Source: Tropicimonas sp047971885 (GTDB lineage: Bacteria > Pseudomonadota > Alphaproteobacteria > Rhodobacterales > Rhodobacteraceae). From it: a stretch of DNA of 19,969 bases. A program made the translations under genes and the position numbers. The notes below the pieces were generated by a model. That model ran no database searches. It was not told where the DNA came from and worked only from the letters and a program-made list of their open reading frames with translations. Positions 6,567 to 13,778 of this stretch are shown one piece after another. Each line of letters opens with the position of its first letter. The first letter of the stretch is position 1. Where the stretch lies: NCBI RefSeq assembly GCF_047971885.1, contig NZ_JBKEAE010000072.1, forward strand, positions 1 through 19,969, in the 5' to 3' direction.

Positions 6567-8132
6567 ATGAAACCGTGGATCGGCCGCGTAGTGGCCACGG
6601 CGGCGCTTTGTGGCGGTGCCGCACCCTGCCCGGCGCTGACCCCGGCTGGTGTCTGGAAGGACCTGACCGGCGCGCTGGCACGGCAGGAACTGACGGTTTC
6701 AGCGGCCTCCGAGAGCGAAACCGCACAGCGGCTGACGATTTCGGATATCGTGCTGAGCGCGCGCAAACCCGGTTTCTCGCTTTCCGCGCGAATCGGCACC
6801 CTGACCCTGTCGGCGACGGCCGACGGCAGCGTGTCGATCACGCTCGACCCTGAAATCCCGGTCGATCTGACCCAGACCCTGAGCAGCGGCGAAAAGCTCG
6901 ACGCGACCGTTGTCGTTTCACATTCCGGCACCGGAGTTTCGGTCACCGAGGAGAATGGCGAAACACGTGTCGACCTCCGCACCGATACGCTGGAGGCGAC
7001 CGGCCGCAGCTTTCGCGGCGATGACAGGAGCCTGCCGGTCCGCGCGCAGGTGGCGCTGCGCGATTTCTCGGCCAGCCGCACCTGGTCGGCGCTGCCATAT
7101 GCCGAGGTCACGGAAGAGGCCAGCGCCGCAACGCTCGCGCTGTCGGTCGACGCCGGCGCGGCCTCCGGGCCGGGCGGGCTCTCGGCGCGGATCGCGATCG
7201 GCGATCTTGCGGCCTCGGCAACGCAATCCGGGCCCGCCGCCGAAGCCCGGGGCGATCTGGGCACCCTGCTCCGGCAGGGGATGGCAAGCCAGGGCAGCGC
7301 CCGCTTCGGGCCAACCGAATTCAGCCTCGACATTCGCGGCGACCGGGCGGAAATATCCGCCAGCGGGCACCTTTCGGGGGGCGAAAACGCGCTGTCGCTG
7401 ACCCCGGCGCGCATGCTCTACGAGGTCACCTATTCCGGGCTCGATCTTGCGCTGGCGGGCAGCGGGCTGCCGATGCCCAAAGCGTCGTTCTCGCTCGGCA
7501 AGGCCAGGTTGCGTGCGGCGGCGCCGTCGCAACAGGGGATCGCGCCCGCCTCCATCGAGATGCGGATCGAGTTCGAAGCGCTCGCGGCCGGCGAGGATTT
7601 CTGGAAACAGTTCGATCCCGAAGCGCTGCTGCCGCGCGATCCGGTAACGCTGATCGTCGAGATCGGTGGCGCCGCGCGCTGGCTGGTCGATATCTTCGAT
7701 GTCGCTGCGGTGGCCGCACGGGCACGGGCGGGCAGGTCGCCGGCCGAGGTCTCGGCGCTCCGGATCGACAGGTTCGCGCTGTCGGCTCTGGGCGCCGAAC
7801 TGAGCGGATCCGGTGCAGCGACCGCTGCCACCGCAATGCCCGGCACGCCCCCCCGCGCCGTGGGACAGGCGAGCTTCCGGCTTGCGGGGGGCATGGCGCT
7901 GCTCGACCGTCTGGTGGCACTTGCCCTGGTTTCGGAAAGGCAGGCCGAAGCGTTGCGCACCGCAGCCGGCCTGCTGACCCGGCCAGGTGAGGGCGAGGAC
8001 GTGCTGACCACCCGCATCGAGCGCCTGCCCGGTTCGGCGCTGACGGTCAACGGATCGCCCGTGCCGTTCCCGGCCCCGGTCCCGGGCGAGTCGCCCGGCA
8101 ATTCCTCAACCCGGAACGAAACGACGCCTTGA
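6567..8132 (+). CDS. DUF2125 family exported protein (first of tandem pair)
   Basis: Predicted periplasmic or envelope protein of 521 residues. A short signal peptide is visible (KPWIGRVVATAALCGGAAPCPA), followed by LTPAGVWKDLTGAL. The body is rich in short beta strands with alternating hydrophobic residues. Conserved points shared with the next gene are FDPEALLPRDPVTLIV, ALGAELSGSGA, FRLAGGMALLDRLV, GEGEDVLTTRIE and a final NGSPVPF. I recognise the family as DUF2125, widespread in Rhodobacterales and without a known function. I chose the ATG at 6567 because the signal peptide starts there; the open frame extends far upstream but shows only arginine-rich, non-protein-like sequence. A proline/serine tail after the last shared motif is not found in the sister protein. 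Confidence 0.82.
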   Translation: MKPWIGRVVATAALCGGAAPCPALTPAGVWKDLTGALARQELTVSAASESETAQRLTISDIVLSARKPGFSLSARIGTLTLSATADGSVSITLDPEIPVDLTQTLSSGEKLDATVVVSHSGTGVSVTEENGETRVDLRTDTLEATGRSFRGDDRSLPVRAQVALRDFSASRTWSALPYAEVTEEASAATLALSVDAGAASGPGGLSARIAIGDLAASATQSGPAAEARGDLGTLLRQGMASQGSARFGPTEFSLDIRGDRAEISASGHLSGGENALSLTPARMLYEVTYSGLDLALAGSGLPMPKASFSLGKARLRAAAPSQQGIAPASIEMRIEFEALAAGEDFWKQFDPEALLPRDPVTLIVEIGGAARWLVDIFDVAAVAARARAGRSPAEVSALRIDRFALSALGAELSGSGAATAATAMPGTPPRAVGQASFRLAGGMALLDRLVALALVSERQAEALRTAAGLLTRPGEGEDVLTTRIERLPGSALTVNGSPVPFPAPVPGESPGNSSTRNETTP

Positions 8133-8194
8133 CCCCCCGGCGCCCACAGTCGAGAGTCGCCGCAAACGTGAATGACATCGAAAGGTATTTCACC

Positions 8195-9739
8195 ATGAGA
8201 AACTGGTTGCTCGGCAGCACCTCCGTCGCCCTTCTGGCGGTTGTGCCGCAGGCGGGCTGGAGCCTCAGCCCGCAGGAGGCGTGGGATCACTGGAAGACAC
8301 AGGGCGATCGCTTCGGCCTGACGGTATCGGCCGAGACCGAAACCCCTGCCGGCGCCACGCTGACGCTGGAGGGCCTGAAATACGTGGGCGAATGGGGCTT
8401 CGTTCAGGCCGAATACAACGGCGGCACCTTCACGCTGAGCGAGGAGGGCGACAGCGTGTCCGTCTCCTATCCCGCTGACGGCACCATCACCATCAAGGCC
8501 GCACCGCCCGGCGAGTCCGCGTTCGAGGCAACGCTGAACCTGTCCTATCCGGGGGCGACGACACTGCTGTCGCAGGAAGGCGACAAGCTGATCGACGTGT
8601 CGAGGTTCCCCGGTTTCACCATCGCCATCGGCGAGGTCAGGATCGACGACAAGCCGTTTGACATCACCGGCGAATACGCGATGTCGAATCTGGAATACAG
8701 CCAGAACATCGCGACCTCGGGCGATCCGGTGTACGAAAGCGACGTTTCGATCAGCGATCTGGCGATCAACTACCAGATGCAGATACCCGAGGCGAAGGTG
8801 ACGATGAAAAGCGCCGCTCAGGCCAGCAACGTGACGGCGGTGACCACCGCCGCGCTCGGCGCGCTGCTGACCGAGCTTGAAAAGGACATGTCCGCCTACG
8901 ACGACGCGGCGATGATGGACATGATCGGCCGCGTGCTCGATTCCGGTTTCCGCATCGACAGCAAGTCGCATTACGAATCCTACACGGTAAGCGACGAGAC
9001 CACCGACGAAAACGGCACCTTCAGCAACACCTTCACCATCCGCGAAGGCGACGCCGACGTGACGGTGGATGCCGGTGGCATGGCCTATGACGTGACCAGC
9101 GGTTCGTTGGACGGGGCGCTTGTCATCCCGGGCCTTCCCTTGCCCGAGCTTGCCTTCGCGGCCAGCGCCATGGAGATCGCGTTCGACTTTCCCTTCACCT
9201 CGGGCGAGGAAGGTGCGCCATATTCGTGGAAGCTTGCCCTCGACAGCCTGACGATGGGCGAGCCCATCTGGTCGCTCTTCGATCCGGGCGCGGTTCTGCC
9301 GCGCGATCCCGCATCGCTGGTGGTCAGCCAGTCGGGTCAGCTGCGCTGGATCAGCAACCTGTTCTCGGCCGAAACCGTCGGCGCGCGGACGCCCCCGGTC
9401 GAGCCGCTGTCGGCCAATCTCGACGAACTGAAGCTCGCCATGCTGGGTGCCGAACTGACCGGCACGGGCGCCTTTACCTTCGATCAGGTCACGAAGAAGC
9501 TGTTTTCCAACGGTGTTCCGCAACCCGAGGGCAAGGCGGAATTCAGGCTGACCGGTGGCAACGCGCTGCTCGACAAGCTGGTGCAGGCCGGGCTTCTGCC
9601 GCAGGACCAGTTCATGATGACACGGATGATGATCGGCATGTTCGCCGTTCCCGGCGAGGGCGACGATGTGCTGACCTCGGAGATCGAGGTCGACGCCGAT
9701 GGCAAGGTGCTGATCAACGGCGCGCCGGTCCCGTTCTGA
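8195..9739 (+). CDS. DUF2125 family exported protein (second of tandem pair)
   Basis: Predicted periplasmic or envelope protein of 514 residues. It starts with a signal peptide (RNWLLGSTSVALLAVVPQAGWS) followed by LSPQEAWDHWKTQGDRFGL, matching the same position in the preceding gene. Shared motifs with that gene are FDPGAVLPRDPASLVV, MLGAELTGTGA, FRLTGGNALLDKLV, GEGDDVLTSEIE and NGAPVPF at the very end. This copy is more acidic. The start at 8195 was preferred over an earlier in-frame ATG (8129) because it opens the signal peptide and GAAAGG lies just upstream. It follows the first copy by 62 bases and ends 21 bases before a strong terminator. The role is unknown; a beta-rich envelope protein is inferred. 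Confidence 0.84.
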   Translation: MRNWLLGSTSVALLAVVPQAGWSLSPQEAWDHWKTQGDRFGLTVSAETETPAGATLTLEGLKYVGEWGFVQAEYNGGTFTLSEEGDSVSVSYPADGTITIKAAPPGESAFEATLNLSYPGATTLLSQEGDKLIDVSRFPGFTIAIGEVRIDDKPFDITGEYAMSNLEYSQNIATSGDPVYESDVSISDLAINYQMQIPEAKVTMKSAAQASNVTAVTTAALGALLTELEKDMSAYDDAAMMDMIGRVLDSGFRIDSKSHYESYTVSDETTDENGTFSNTFTIREGDADVTVDAGGMAYDVTSGSLDGALVIPGLPLPELAFAASAMEIAFDFPFTSGEEGAPYSWKLALDSLTMGEPIWSLFDPGAVLPRDPASLVVSQSGQLRWISNLFSAETVGARTPPVEPLSANLDELKLAMLGAELTGTGAFTFDQVTKKLFSNGVPQPEGKAEFRLTGGNALLDKLVQAGLLPQDQFMMTRMMIGMFAVPGEGDDVLTSEIEVDADGKVLINGAPVPF

Positions 9740-9760
9740 TACACCCGAAGACCCGACAGG

Positions 9761-9790
9761 AAAACGGCCGGCATCGCCGGCCGTTTTTTA
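9761..9790. terminator. Bidirectional intrinsic terminator
   Basis: A perfect 12-bp stem AAAACGGCCGGC (9761–9772) with GCCGGCCGTTTT (9776–9787), a three-base loop (ATC), and a run of six T on the plus strand. The four A at the left foot give a short T run for minus-strand transcripts too. It lies between two convergent genes, the second DUF2125 gene and degP, and can end both. Confidence 0.93.
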
Positions 9791-9811
9791 TTGCGTGAAT
9801 CGCGGTTGCCA

Positions 9812-11197
9812 CTATCCGCGCACCTGCAGCCGCAGTTTGCGCCCGTCCCGCGAAAGCTCCATGTCCCAGTCGCGGCCGCCCGCGGCGACGAGCCGTTCGA
9901 GTTCGGCCGCGCTGCCGATCGCCGCGCCGTTCAGTTGCAGCAGAACATCGCCGCCACGCAGCCCGAGCCGCACCGCCGGCCCCTCGGCATCCAGAACGAC
10001 AACACCCGCACTCGACAGGGGCAGATCGAATTCATCGATCGCCCGTGGCGTCAGATCGGCCACCACGAGACCCGAAAGCACCGTGCGGCCACCGATCCTG
10101 ACCGGCGTCAGGTCCTTTTGCCCGGGTGCTTCGACAACCGGCACCGCAACCTCGCGGCGCGTCCCGTCGCGCAGGACCAGCGCCACCACCTCGCTCCCCG
10201 GTTCGCGGGTCAGCAGACGATACTCCAGTTCGGCGGGCGCGTTCACCGCCAGTCCGCCGAGCGACAGGATCACGTCGCCGGCGGCGATGCCCGCCTTGAG
10301 GAAGGGGCTGTCAGGGTGTGCCTCGCTGACCAGAACGCCGCCCGGAACCTCCATGTCGAGCGCCTGCGCCAGCCCGCCGTCGACCTCCTGCACGGCGATG
10401 CCCGACCACGGGCGGGCAAATTCGGCGCGGCCCGCGCGCACCTGGCCGACATATCGCGCGACCAGATTTGCCGGAATCGCAAAGCCGATGCCGTTCGATC
10501 CGCCCGAACGGGTCAGAAGCGAGGTGTTCAGACCCAGCAGCCTGCCCGCCATATCGACCAGCGCGCCGCCGGAATTGCCCGGGTTGATCGGCGCGTCGGT
10601 CTGGATGAGATAGCCCGCACCGCGCCCGTTCGCCAGACCGCTGCGCGCGGTGGCCGAAACGATGCCGCTCGACACCGTCTGCCCGATACCGAACGGGTTG
10701 CCGATGGCCAGCACCATGTCGCCGACCAGCGCCGCGTCGGAATCGGCGAATTCCAGAGCCGGCAGGTTGCCGGCCCCTTCAAGGCGCATCACCGCGATGT
10801 CGGCCTCCCGATCGCTCAGCACCACCGTGCCCTTGAATTCGCGCCGGTCGGCAAGAACCACGTGAATCTCGGTTGCCTGCTGCACGACGTGGTAGTTCGA
10901 TACCACGATACCGCCCGCGTCGACGATCACGCCCGACCCGAGCGAATTCTGTACCCGGGGCGCTGACGGACCGAAACGTTCGAAGAACTGCGAAAAGAAC
11001 GGATCGTCGGCAAAGGGGCTGGCGCGGCGTTCGGATACCCAGGTTGCATAGATGTTGACCACCGCCGGGGCGCTGCGCCGGACCACCGGAGCAAAGGACA
11101 TCTGCGCCTCCTGCCGCGTGGCTGGAACGACCCGTTCGGCCTGCGCGGGCAGGCCCGCGAGCGACAATGTCAGGACAAGCAGCACGCGATGCAGCAT
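9812..11197 (-). CDS. Do/DegP-family periplasmic serine protease
   Basis: HtrA-type protease of 461 residues acting on misfolded proteins in the periplasm. A signal peptide (LHRVLLVLTLSLAGLPAQA) is followed by FAPVVRRSAPAVVNIYA, the usual HtrA N-terminal strand, and a flexible segment SPFADDPFFSQFFERFG. The catalytic triad is visible: His103 in SNYHVV, Asp133 in READIAVMRL, and Ser209 in INPGNSGGALVD. Two PDZ domains follow: one with GVLVSEAHPDSPFLKAGIAAGDVILSLGG split over about residues 290–320, and a second with AVRLGLRGGDVLLQLNG near the end. The start at 11197 has a strong GGAGG upstream; an earlier in-frame start would bury the signal peptide. A heat-shock-like promoter precedes it. DegP and DegQ cannot be separated from sequence alone. 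Confidence 0.92.
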   Translation of the reverse strand: MLHRVLLVLTLSLAGLPAQAERVVPATRQEAQMSFAPVVRRSAPAVVNIYATWVSERRASPFADDPFFSQFFERFGPSAPRVQNSLGSGVIVDAGGIVVSNYHVVQQATEIHVVLADRREFKGTVVLSDREADIAVMRLEGAGNLPALEFADSDAALVGDMVLAIGNPFGIGQTVSSGIVSATARSGLANGRGAGYLIQTDAPINPGNSGGALVDMAGRLLGLNTSLLTRSGGSNGIGFAIPANLVARYVGQVRAGRAEFARPWSGIAVQEVDGGLAQALDMEVPGGVLVSEAHPDSPFLKAGIAAGDVILSLGGLAVNAPAELEYRLLTREPGSEVVALVLRDGTRREVAVPVVEAPGQKDLTPVRIGGRTVLSGLVVADLTPRAIDEFDLPLSSAGVVVLDAEGPAVRLGLRGGDVLLQLNGAAIGSAAELERLVAAGGRDWDMELSRDGRKLRLQVRG

Positions 11198-11237
11198 CGA
11201 AGACACCTCCTTTCGGGCTTGTGGAACGCGATCTGCG

Positions 11238-11270
11238 CCGAAATAAGGCCACTCCGCCCGCGGGTTCAAG
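11238..11270 (-). promoter_or_regulatory. Candidate RpoH (sigma-32) heat-shock promoter of the DegP gene
   Basis: Read on the minus strand, CTTGAA (11270–11265) is followed after 17 bases by CTTATTTCGG (11247–11238), which fits every fixed position of the alphaproteobacterial RpoH −10 consensus CYTATNTNNG. The −35 matches CTTG. Transcription would begin roughly 30–40 bases before the degP ATG at 11197. Heat-shock control of a DegP-type protease makes biological sense. Spacing conventions for this sigma factor vary, so this is a strong candidate, not proof. Confidence 0.62.
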
Positions 11271-11287
11271 CCGCGCGGCCATCACGC

Positions 11288-11316
11288 TTGCACGAGCCCG
11301 CCTTCCGCCCTAGCTG
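11288..11316 (+). promoter_or_regulatory. Candidate housekeeping promoter for pmbA
   Basis: TTGCAC (11288–11293), a 17-base spacer and TAGCTG (11311–11316) lie about 30 bases before the pmbA ATG. The −35 is good and the −10 weak. It is divergent from the heat-shock-like promoter of the DegP gene. Confidence 0.3.
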
Positions 11317-11346
11317 GAGGGAAACGGGATTCTGAAAGGCCCCTTC

Positions 11347-12693
11347 ATGAAACCATCGCTGGAAAGCCTGACCCATTCCCTGCTCGAGGCGGCAGAAAGG
11401 GCCGGCGCCGGGGCGGCGGATGCGATCGCCGTCGACGGCACGTCGCTTGCCATCGACGTGCGCGCCGGGGCACTGGAACAGGCCGAGCGTGCCGAGGGAA
11501 TCGAGATCGGCCTGCGGGTGATGCTGGGGCACCGGCAGGCCTGCGTTTCCGCCTCGGACATCTCCTCGGGGACTTTTGCCCTGATGGCCGAACGGGCGGT
11601 CGCCATGGCGCGCGAGGCACCCGAGGATCCGGGCGTCGGGCTGGCCGATCCGTCGCAGCTTGCCCACGCTCCCGACAGCGCGGCTCTCGACCTTGCCGAT
11701 CCGGCGGCCGAACCCGCGCCGGACGAACTCGAGCGGCAGGCGCGCGAGGCCGAGGCGGCGACCATGGCCTGCGACGGCATCTCGCAGGTGGAATCGTCAG
11801 GGGCAAGTTACTCGCGCCAGCGTATCCACCTGGCCACATCGGGCGGATTTTCAGCCGGGTACAGCCGCACCGGCTCGGGGCTGTTCACCGTCGCCATCGC
11901 CCGAAGCGGCACCGGGATGGAACGGGATTATTTCGGCGAAAGCCGCGTCTATCGCGCCGATCTGCCCACCCCGGAGGAGATCGGCCGTATCGCCGCCGAA
12001 CGCACACTGGCACGGCGCGGCGCCCGCAGGCCGAAAACCGGCGCCTATCCGGTCCTGTTCGACGAACGCATCGCCGGTTCGCTGATCGGCCATCTGCTGG
12101 CCGCGATCAACGGCGGCGCCATCGTGCGCGGCGCAAGCTGGCTGCGCGATGCGCTCGGCACCCGGGTGCTGCCGGCCGCGTTGTCGCTGACCGAAGAACC
12201 GCTCCGGCCGCGCACCCCGGCCTCGCGTGCCTTCGACGCCGAGGGCCTGCCGACGACGCGGCGCGAGATCGTCCGCGACGGCGTTCTGCAGGGGTGGGTG
12301 CTCGATCTTTCGACCGGGCGCAAGCTCGGGCTCGACAGCACGGCCAACGCGGTGCGCGGCACATCGGCCCCGCCATCGCCCGGCGTCTCGAACCTGTCGC
12401 TGACGCAGGGCGGGCAAACCCGAGACGAACTGCTGCGCGAGATGGGGACCGGGCTGCTGGTAACCTCGATGATCGGCTCGACCATCAATCCGACCACCGG
12501 CGATTATTCGCGCGGTGCGGCGGGGTTCTGGGTCGAGAACGGCACGATCGCCTGGCCGGTCAACGAATGCACCATCGCCGGCAACCTGCGTGACATGCTC
12601 GGGACCCTGGTTCCGGCGAACGACGCCCGCCCGCACCTGTCGCGCGTGATCCCCTCGCTTCTGGTCGAAGGCATGACACTTGCCGGCGAATGA
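11347..12693 (+). CDS. pmbA: TldE/PmbA-family metalloprotease subunit
   Basis: This is the TldE (PmbA) partner of the TldD/TldE heterodimeric zinc protease, which degrades unfolded peptides and matures some peptide products such as microcin B17. The 448-residue protein shows the family layout: an N-terminal alpha/beta domain (ADAIAVDGTSLAIDVRAG, then EGIEIGLRVMLGHRQA) and the C-terminal beta-barrel domain with PVLFDERIAGSLIGHLL, GLPTTRREIVRDGVLQGWVLD, LGLDSTANAVRG, and NPTTGDYSRGAAGFWVENG. There is no HExxxH zinc motif, as expected for TldE; the catalytic TldD subunit must be encoded elsewhere, since it is absent here. The gene begins a plus-strand run and its end overlaps the next gene by 14 bases. 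GAAAGG lies upstream of the ATG. Confidence 0.93.
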   Translation: MKPSLESLTHSLLEAAERAGAGAADAIAVDGTSLAIDVRAGALEQAERAEGIEIGLRVMLGHRQACVSASDISSGTFALMAERAVAMAREAPEDPGVGLADPSQLAHAPDSAALDLADPAAEPAPDELERQAREAEAATMACDGISQVESSGASYSRQRIHLATSGGFSAGYSRTGSGLFTVAIARSGTGMERDYFGESRVYRADLPTPEEIGRIAAERTLARRGARRPKTGAYPVLFDERIAGSLIGHLLAAINGGAIVRGASWLRDALGTRVLPAALSLTEEPLRPRTPASRAFDAEGLPTTRREIVRDGVLQGWVLDLSTGRKLGLDSTANAVRGTSAPPSPGVSNLSLTQGGQTRDELLREMGTGLLVTSMIGSTINPTTGDYSRGAAGFWVENGTIAWPVNECTIAGNLRDMLGTLVPANDARPHLSRVIPSLLVEGMTLAGE

Positions 12694-13456
12694 CCTGCCC
12701 CTGCTGACCGAGGCCGCCCACGCCGCGGGTCGGATCGCATTGCGTCATTTCCGGGCAGGTTTTTCGGTCTGGGAAAAGGACGGCGATCAGGGGCCGGTAA
12801 CCGAGGCCGACCTGGAAATCGACGCCATGCTGCGGGACATGCTGATCGCGGCACGCCCGGATAACGGCTGGATGTCGGAGGAAAGCCCCGACGACCCCGA
12901 CAGGCGGCACCGCAGCCGCGTCTTCGTCGTCGATCCCATCGACGGCACCCGCGCCTTTGCCGATGGCACACCGACCTGGGCCCATTCGCTTGCCGTGATC
13001 GAGCGGGGCGCGCCCGTCGCGGCGGCGGTCTTCCTGCCGGCACGCGACAAGCTCTACACAGCGGCGCGCGGGGCGGGTGCCCGTCTCAACGGCGCGCCGG
13101 TTTCCGCCAGCGGCCGCAGGCAGCTTGACGGGGCCGATATCCTTGCCAATCACCATGCGCTGAACCCGAAAAACTGGCATGGCGGCGCACCGGCGGTGGT
13201 GCGCCATTTCCGCCCATCGCTTGCCTACCGGCTGTCGCTGGTGGCCGAAGGGCGGTTCGACGCCATGCTGACCCTGCGCGACACCTGGGAATGGGATATC
13301 GCCGCCGGGGCGCTGATCGCGACCGAGGCCGGCGCCCGGGTCGGCGACCGCTTCGGCAAACCGATCGGTTTCAACTCTCCCGGCCGAACCTCGGCCGGGA
13401 TCCTCTGCGCGGCACCGGGTATCCACGACGAGATCGTGAACCGCCTGCGGACCTGA
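12680..13456 (+). CDS. Inositol monophosphatase-family phosphatase, probably CysQ-like
   Basis: Mg-dependent, lithium-sensitive-type phosphatase of 258 residues. Metal-binding motifs are clear: EES (67–69), DPIDGT (85–90) and WEWDIAAGALIATEAGA (Asp206). The early KDGDQGPVTEADLEID fits the KxDxSPVTxAD motif of CysQ-type 3'(2'),5'-bisphosphate nucleotidases, which recycle PAP formed in sulfate assimilation, but inositol-phosphate or histidinol-phosphate activity cannot be excluded. The most likely start is a TTG at 12680, inside the end of pmbA (14-base overlap), with GAAGG upstream; no in-frame ATG lies near the start of the domain. It is probably cotranscribed with pmbA. A 73-base gap with a possible promoter separates it from the next gene. 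Confidence 0.88.
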   Translation: MPANDLPLLTEAAHAAGRIALRHFRAGFSVWEKDGDQGPVTEADLEIDAMLRDMLIAARPDNGWMSEESPDDPDRRHRSRVFVVDPIDGTRAFADGTPTWAHSLAVIERGAPVAAAVFLPARDKLYTAARGAGARLNGAPVSASGRRQLDGADILANHHALNPKNWHGGAPAVVRHFRPSLAYRLSLVAEGRFDAMLTLRDTWEWDIAAGALIATEAGARVGDRFGKPIGFNSPGRTSAGILCAAPGIHDEIVNRLRT

Positions 13457-13470
13457 TACCCGGGCAGTGC

Positions 13471-13498
13471 TTGACCGCAGGGCGGCGTTCGCTAGGCT
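13471..13498 (+). promoter_or_regulatory. Candidate housekeeping promoter for the DUF4170–waaA-like–lpxK run
   Basis: TTGACC (13471–13476), a 16-base spacer and TAGGCT (13493–13498) stand in the only sizeable gap of this run. Transcription would begin near 13505, about 25 bases before the DUF4170 start and just ahead of its GGAGG. The −35 is near consensus and the −10 is imperfect. Confidence 0.42.
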
Positions 13499-13529
13499 GC
13501 GCCAGATTCCACAGGCACCCGGAGGCCCC

Positions 13530-13772
13530 ATGCCGCAGCGTCTTCACCTCGTCTTCGGCGGCGAGCTCGTCGATCCCGAAAAGAACGTGTTCAAGAACGT
13601 CGACGATATTCACATTGTCGGCATGTACCCCGACTACGCCTCCGCGCACGACGCGTGGAAGGCCGAGGCCTACCGCACCGTCGACAACGCGCACATGCGC
13701 TACTTCATCGCCCATATCCACCGGCTGCGCGACGAGGAGACCGAAGCCTCGCCCACCGAGGAACTCGGCTGA
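13530..13772 (+). CDS. DUF4170 domain-containing small protein
   Basis: Soluble 80-residue protein without signal peptide or membrane segment. It begins PQRLHLVFGGELVDPEKNVF and continues with DIHIVGMYPDYASAHDAWKAEA, a pattern I recognise as DUF4170, a small family found in alphaproteobacteria with no known function. The end is acidic (RDEETEASPTEELG). The start at 13530 has GGAGG four bases upstream, which favours it over an earlier in-frame start at 13467 that would lie across the candidate promoter. The gene is followed after six bases by the WaaA-like gene and then lpxK, so a link to the lipid A/Kdo region is possible, by context only. Confidence 0.85.
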   Translation: MPQRLHLVFGGELVDPEKNVFKNVDDIHIVGMYPDYASAHDAWKAEAYRTVDNAHMRYFIAHIHRLRDEETEASPTEELG

Positions 13773-13778
13773 CGCCGC

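Noticed and set aside
8129..8194. Upstream start (8129) for the second DUF2125 gene
   Set aside because: It would place 22 polar residues before an obvious signal peptide; the ATG at 8195 has a suitable purine-rich site.
7430..9523. A 697-codon open frame on the minus strand across both DUF2125 genes
   Set aside because: Its composition is arginine-, glycine- and histidine-rich without domains, while the plus-strand frames carry signal peptides and mutually conserved motifs. Long antisense frames are expected in GC-rich DNA.
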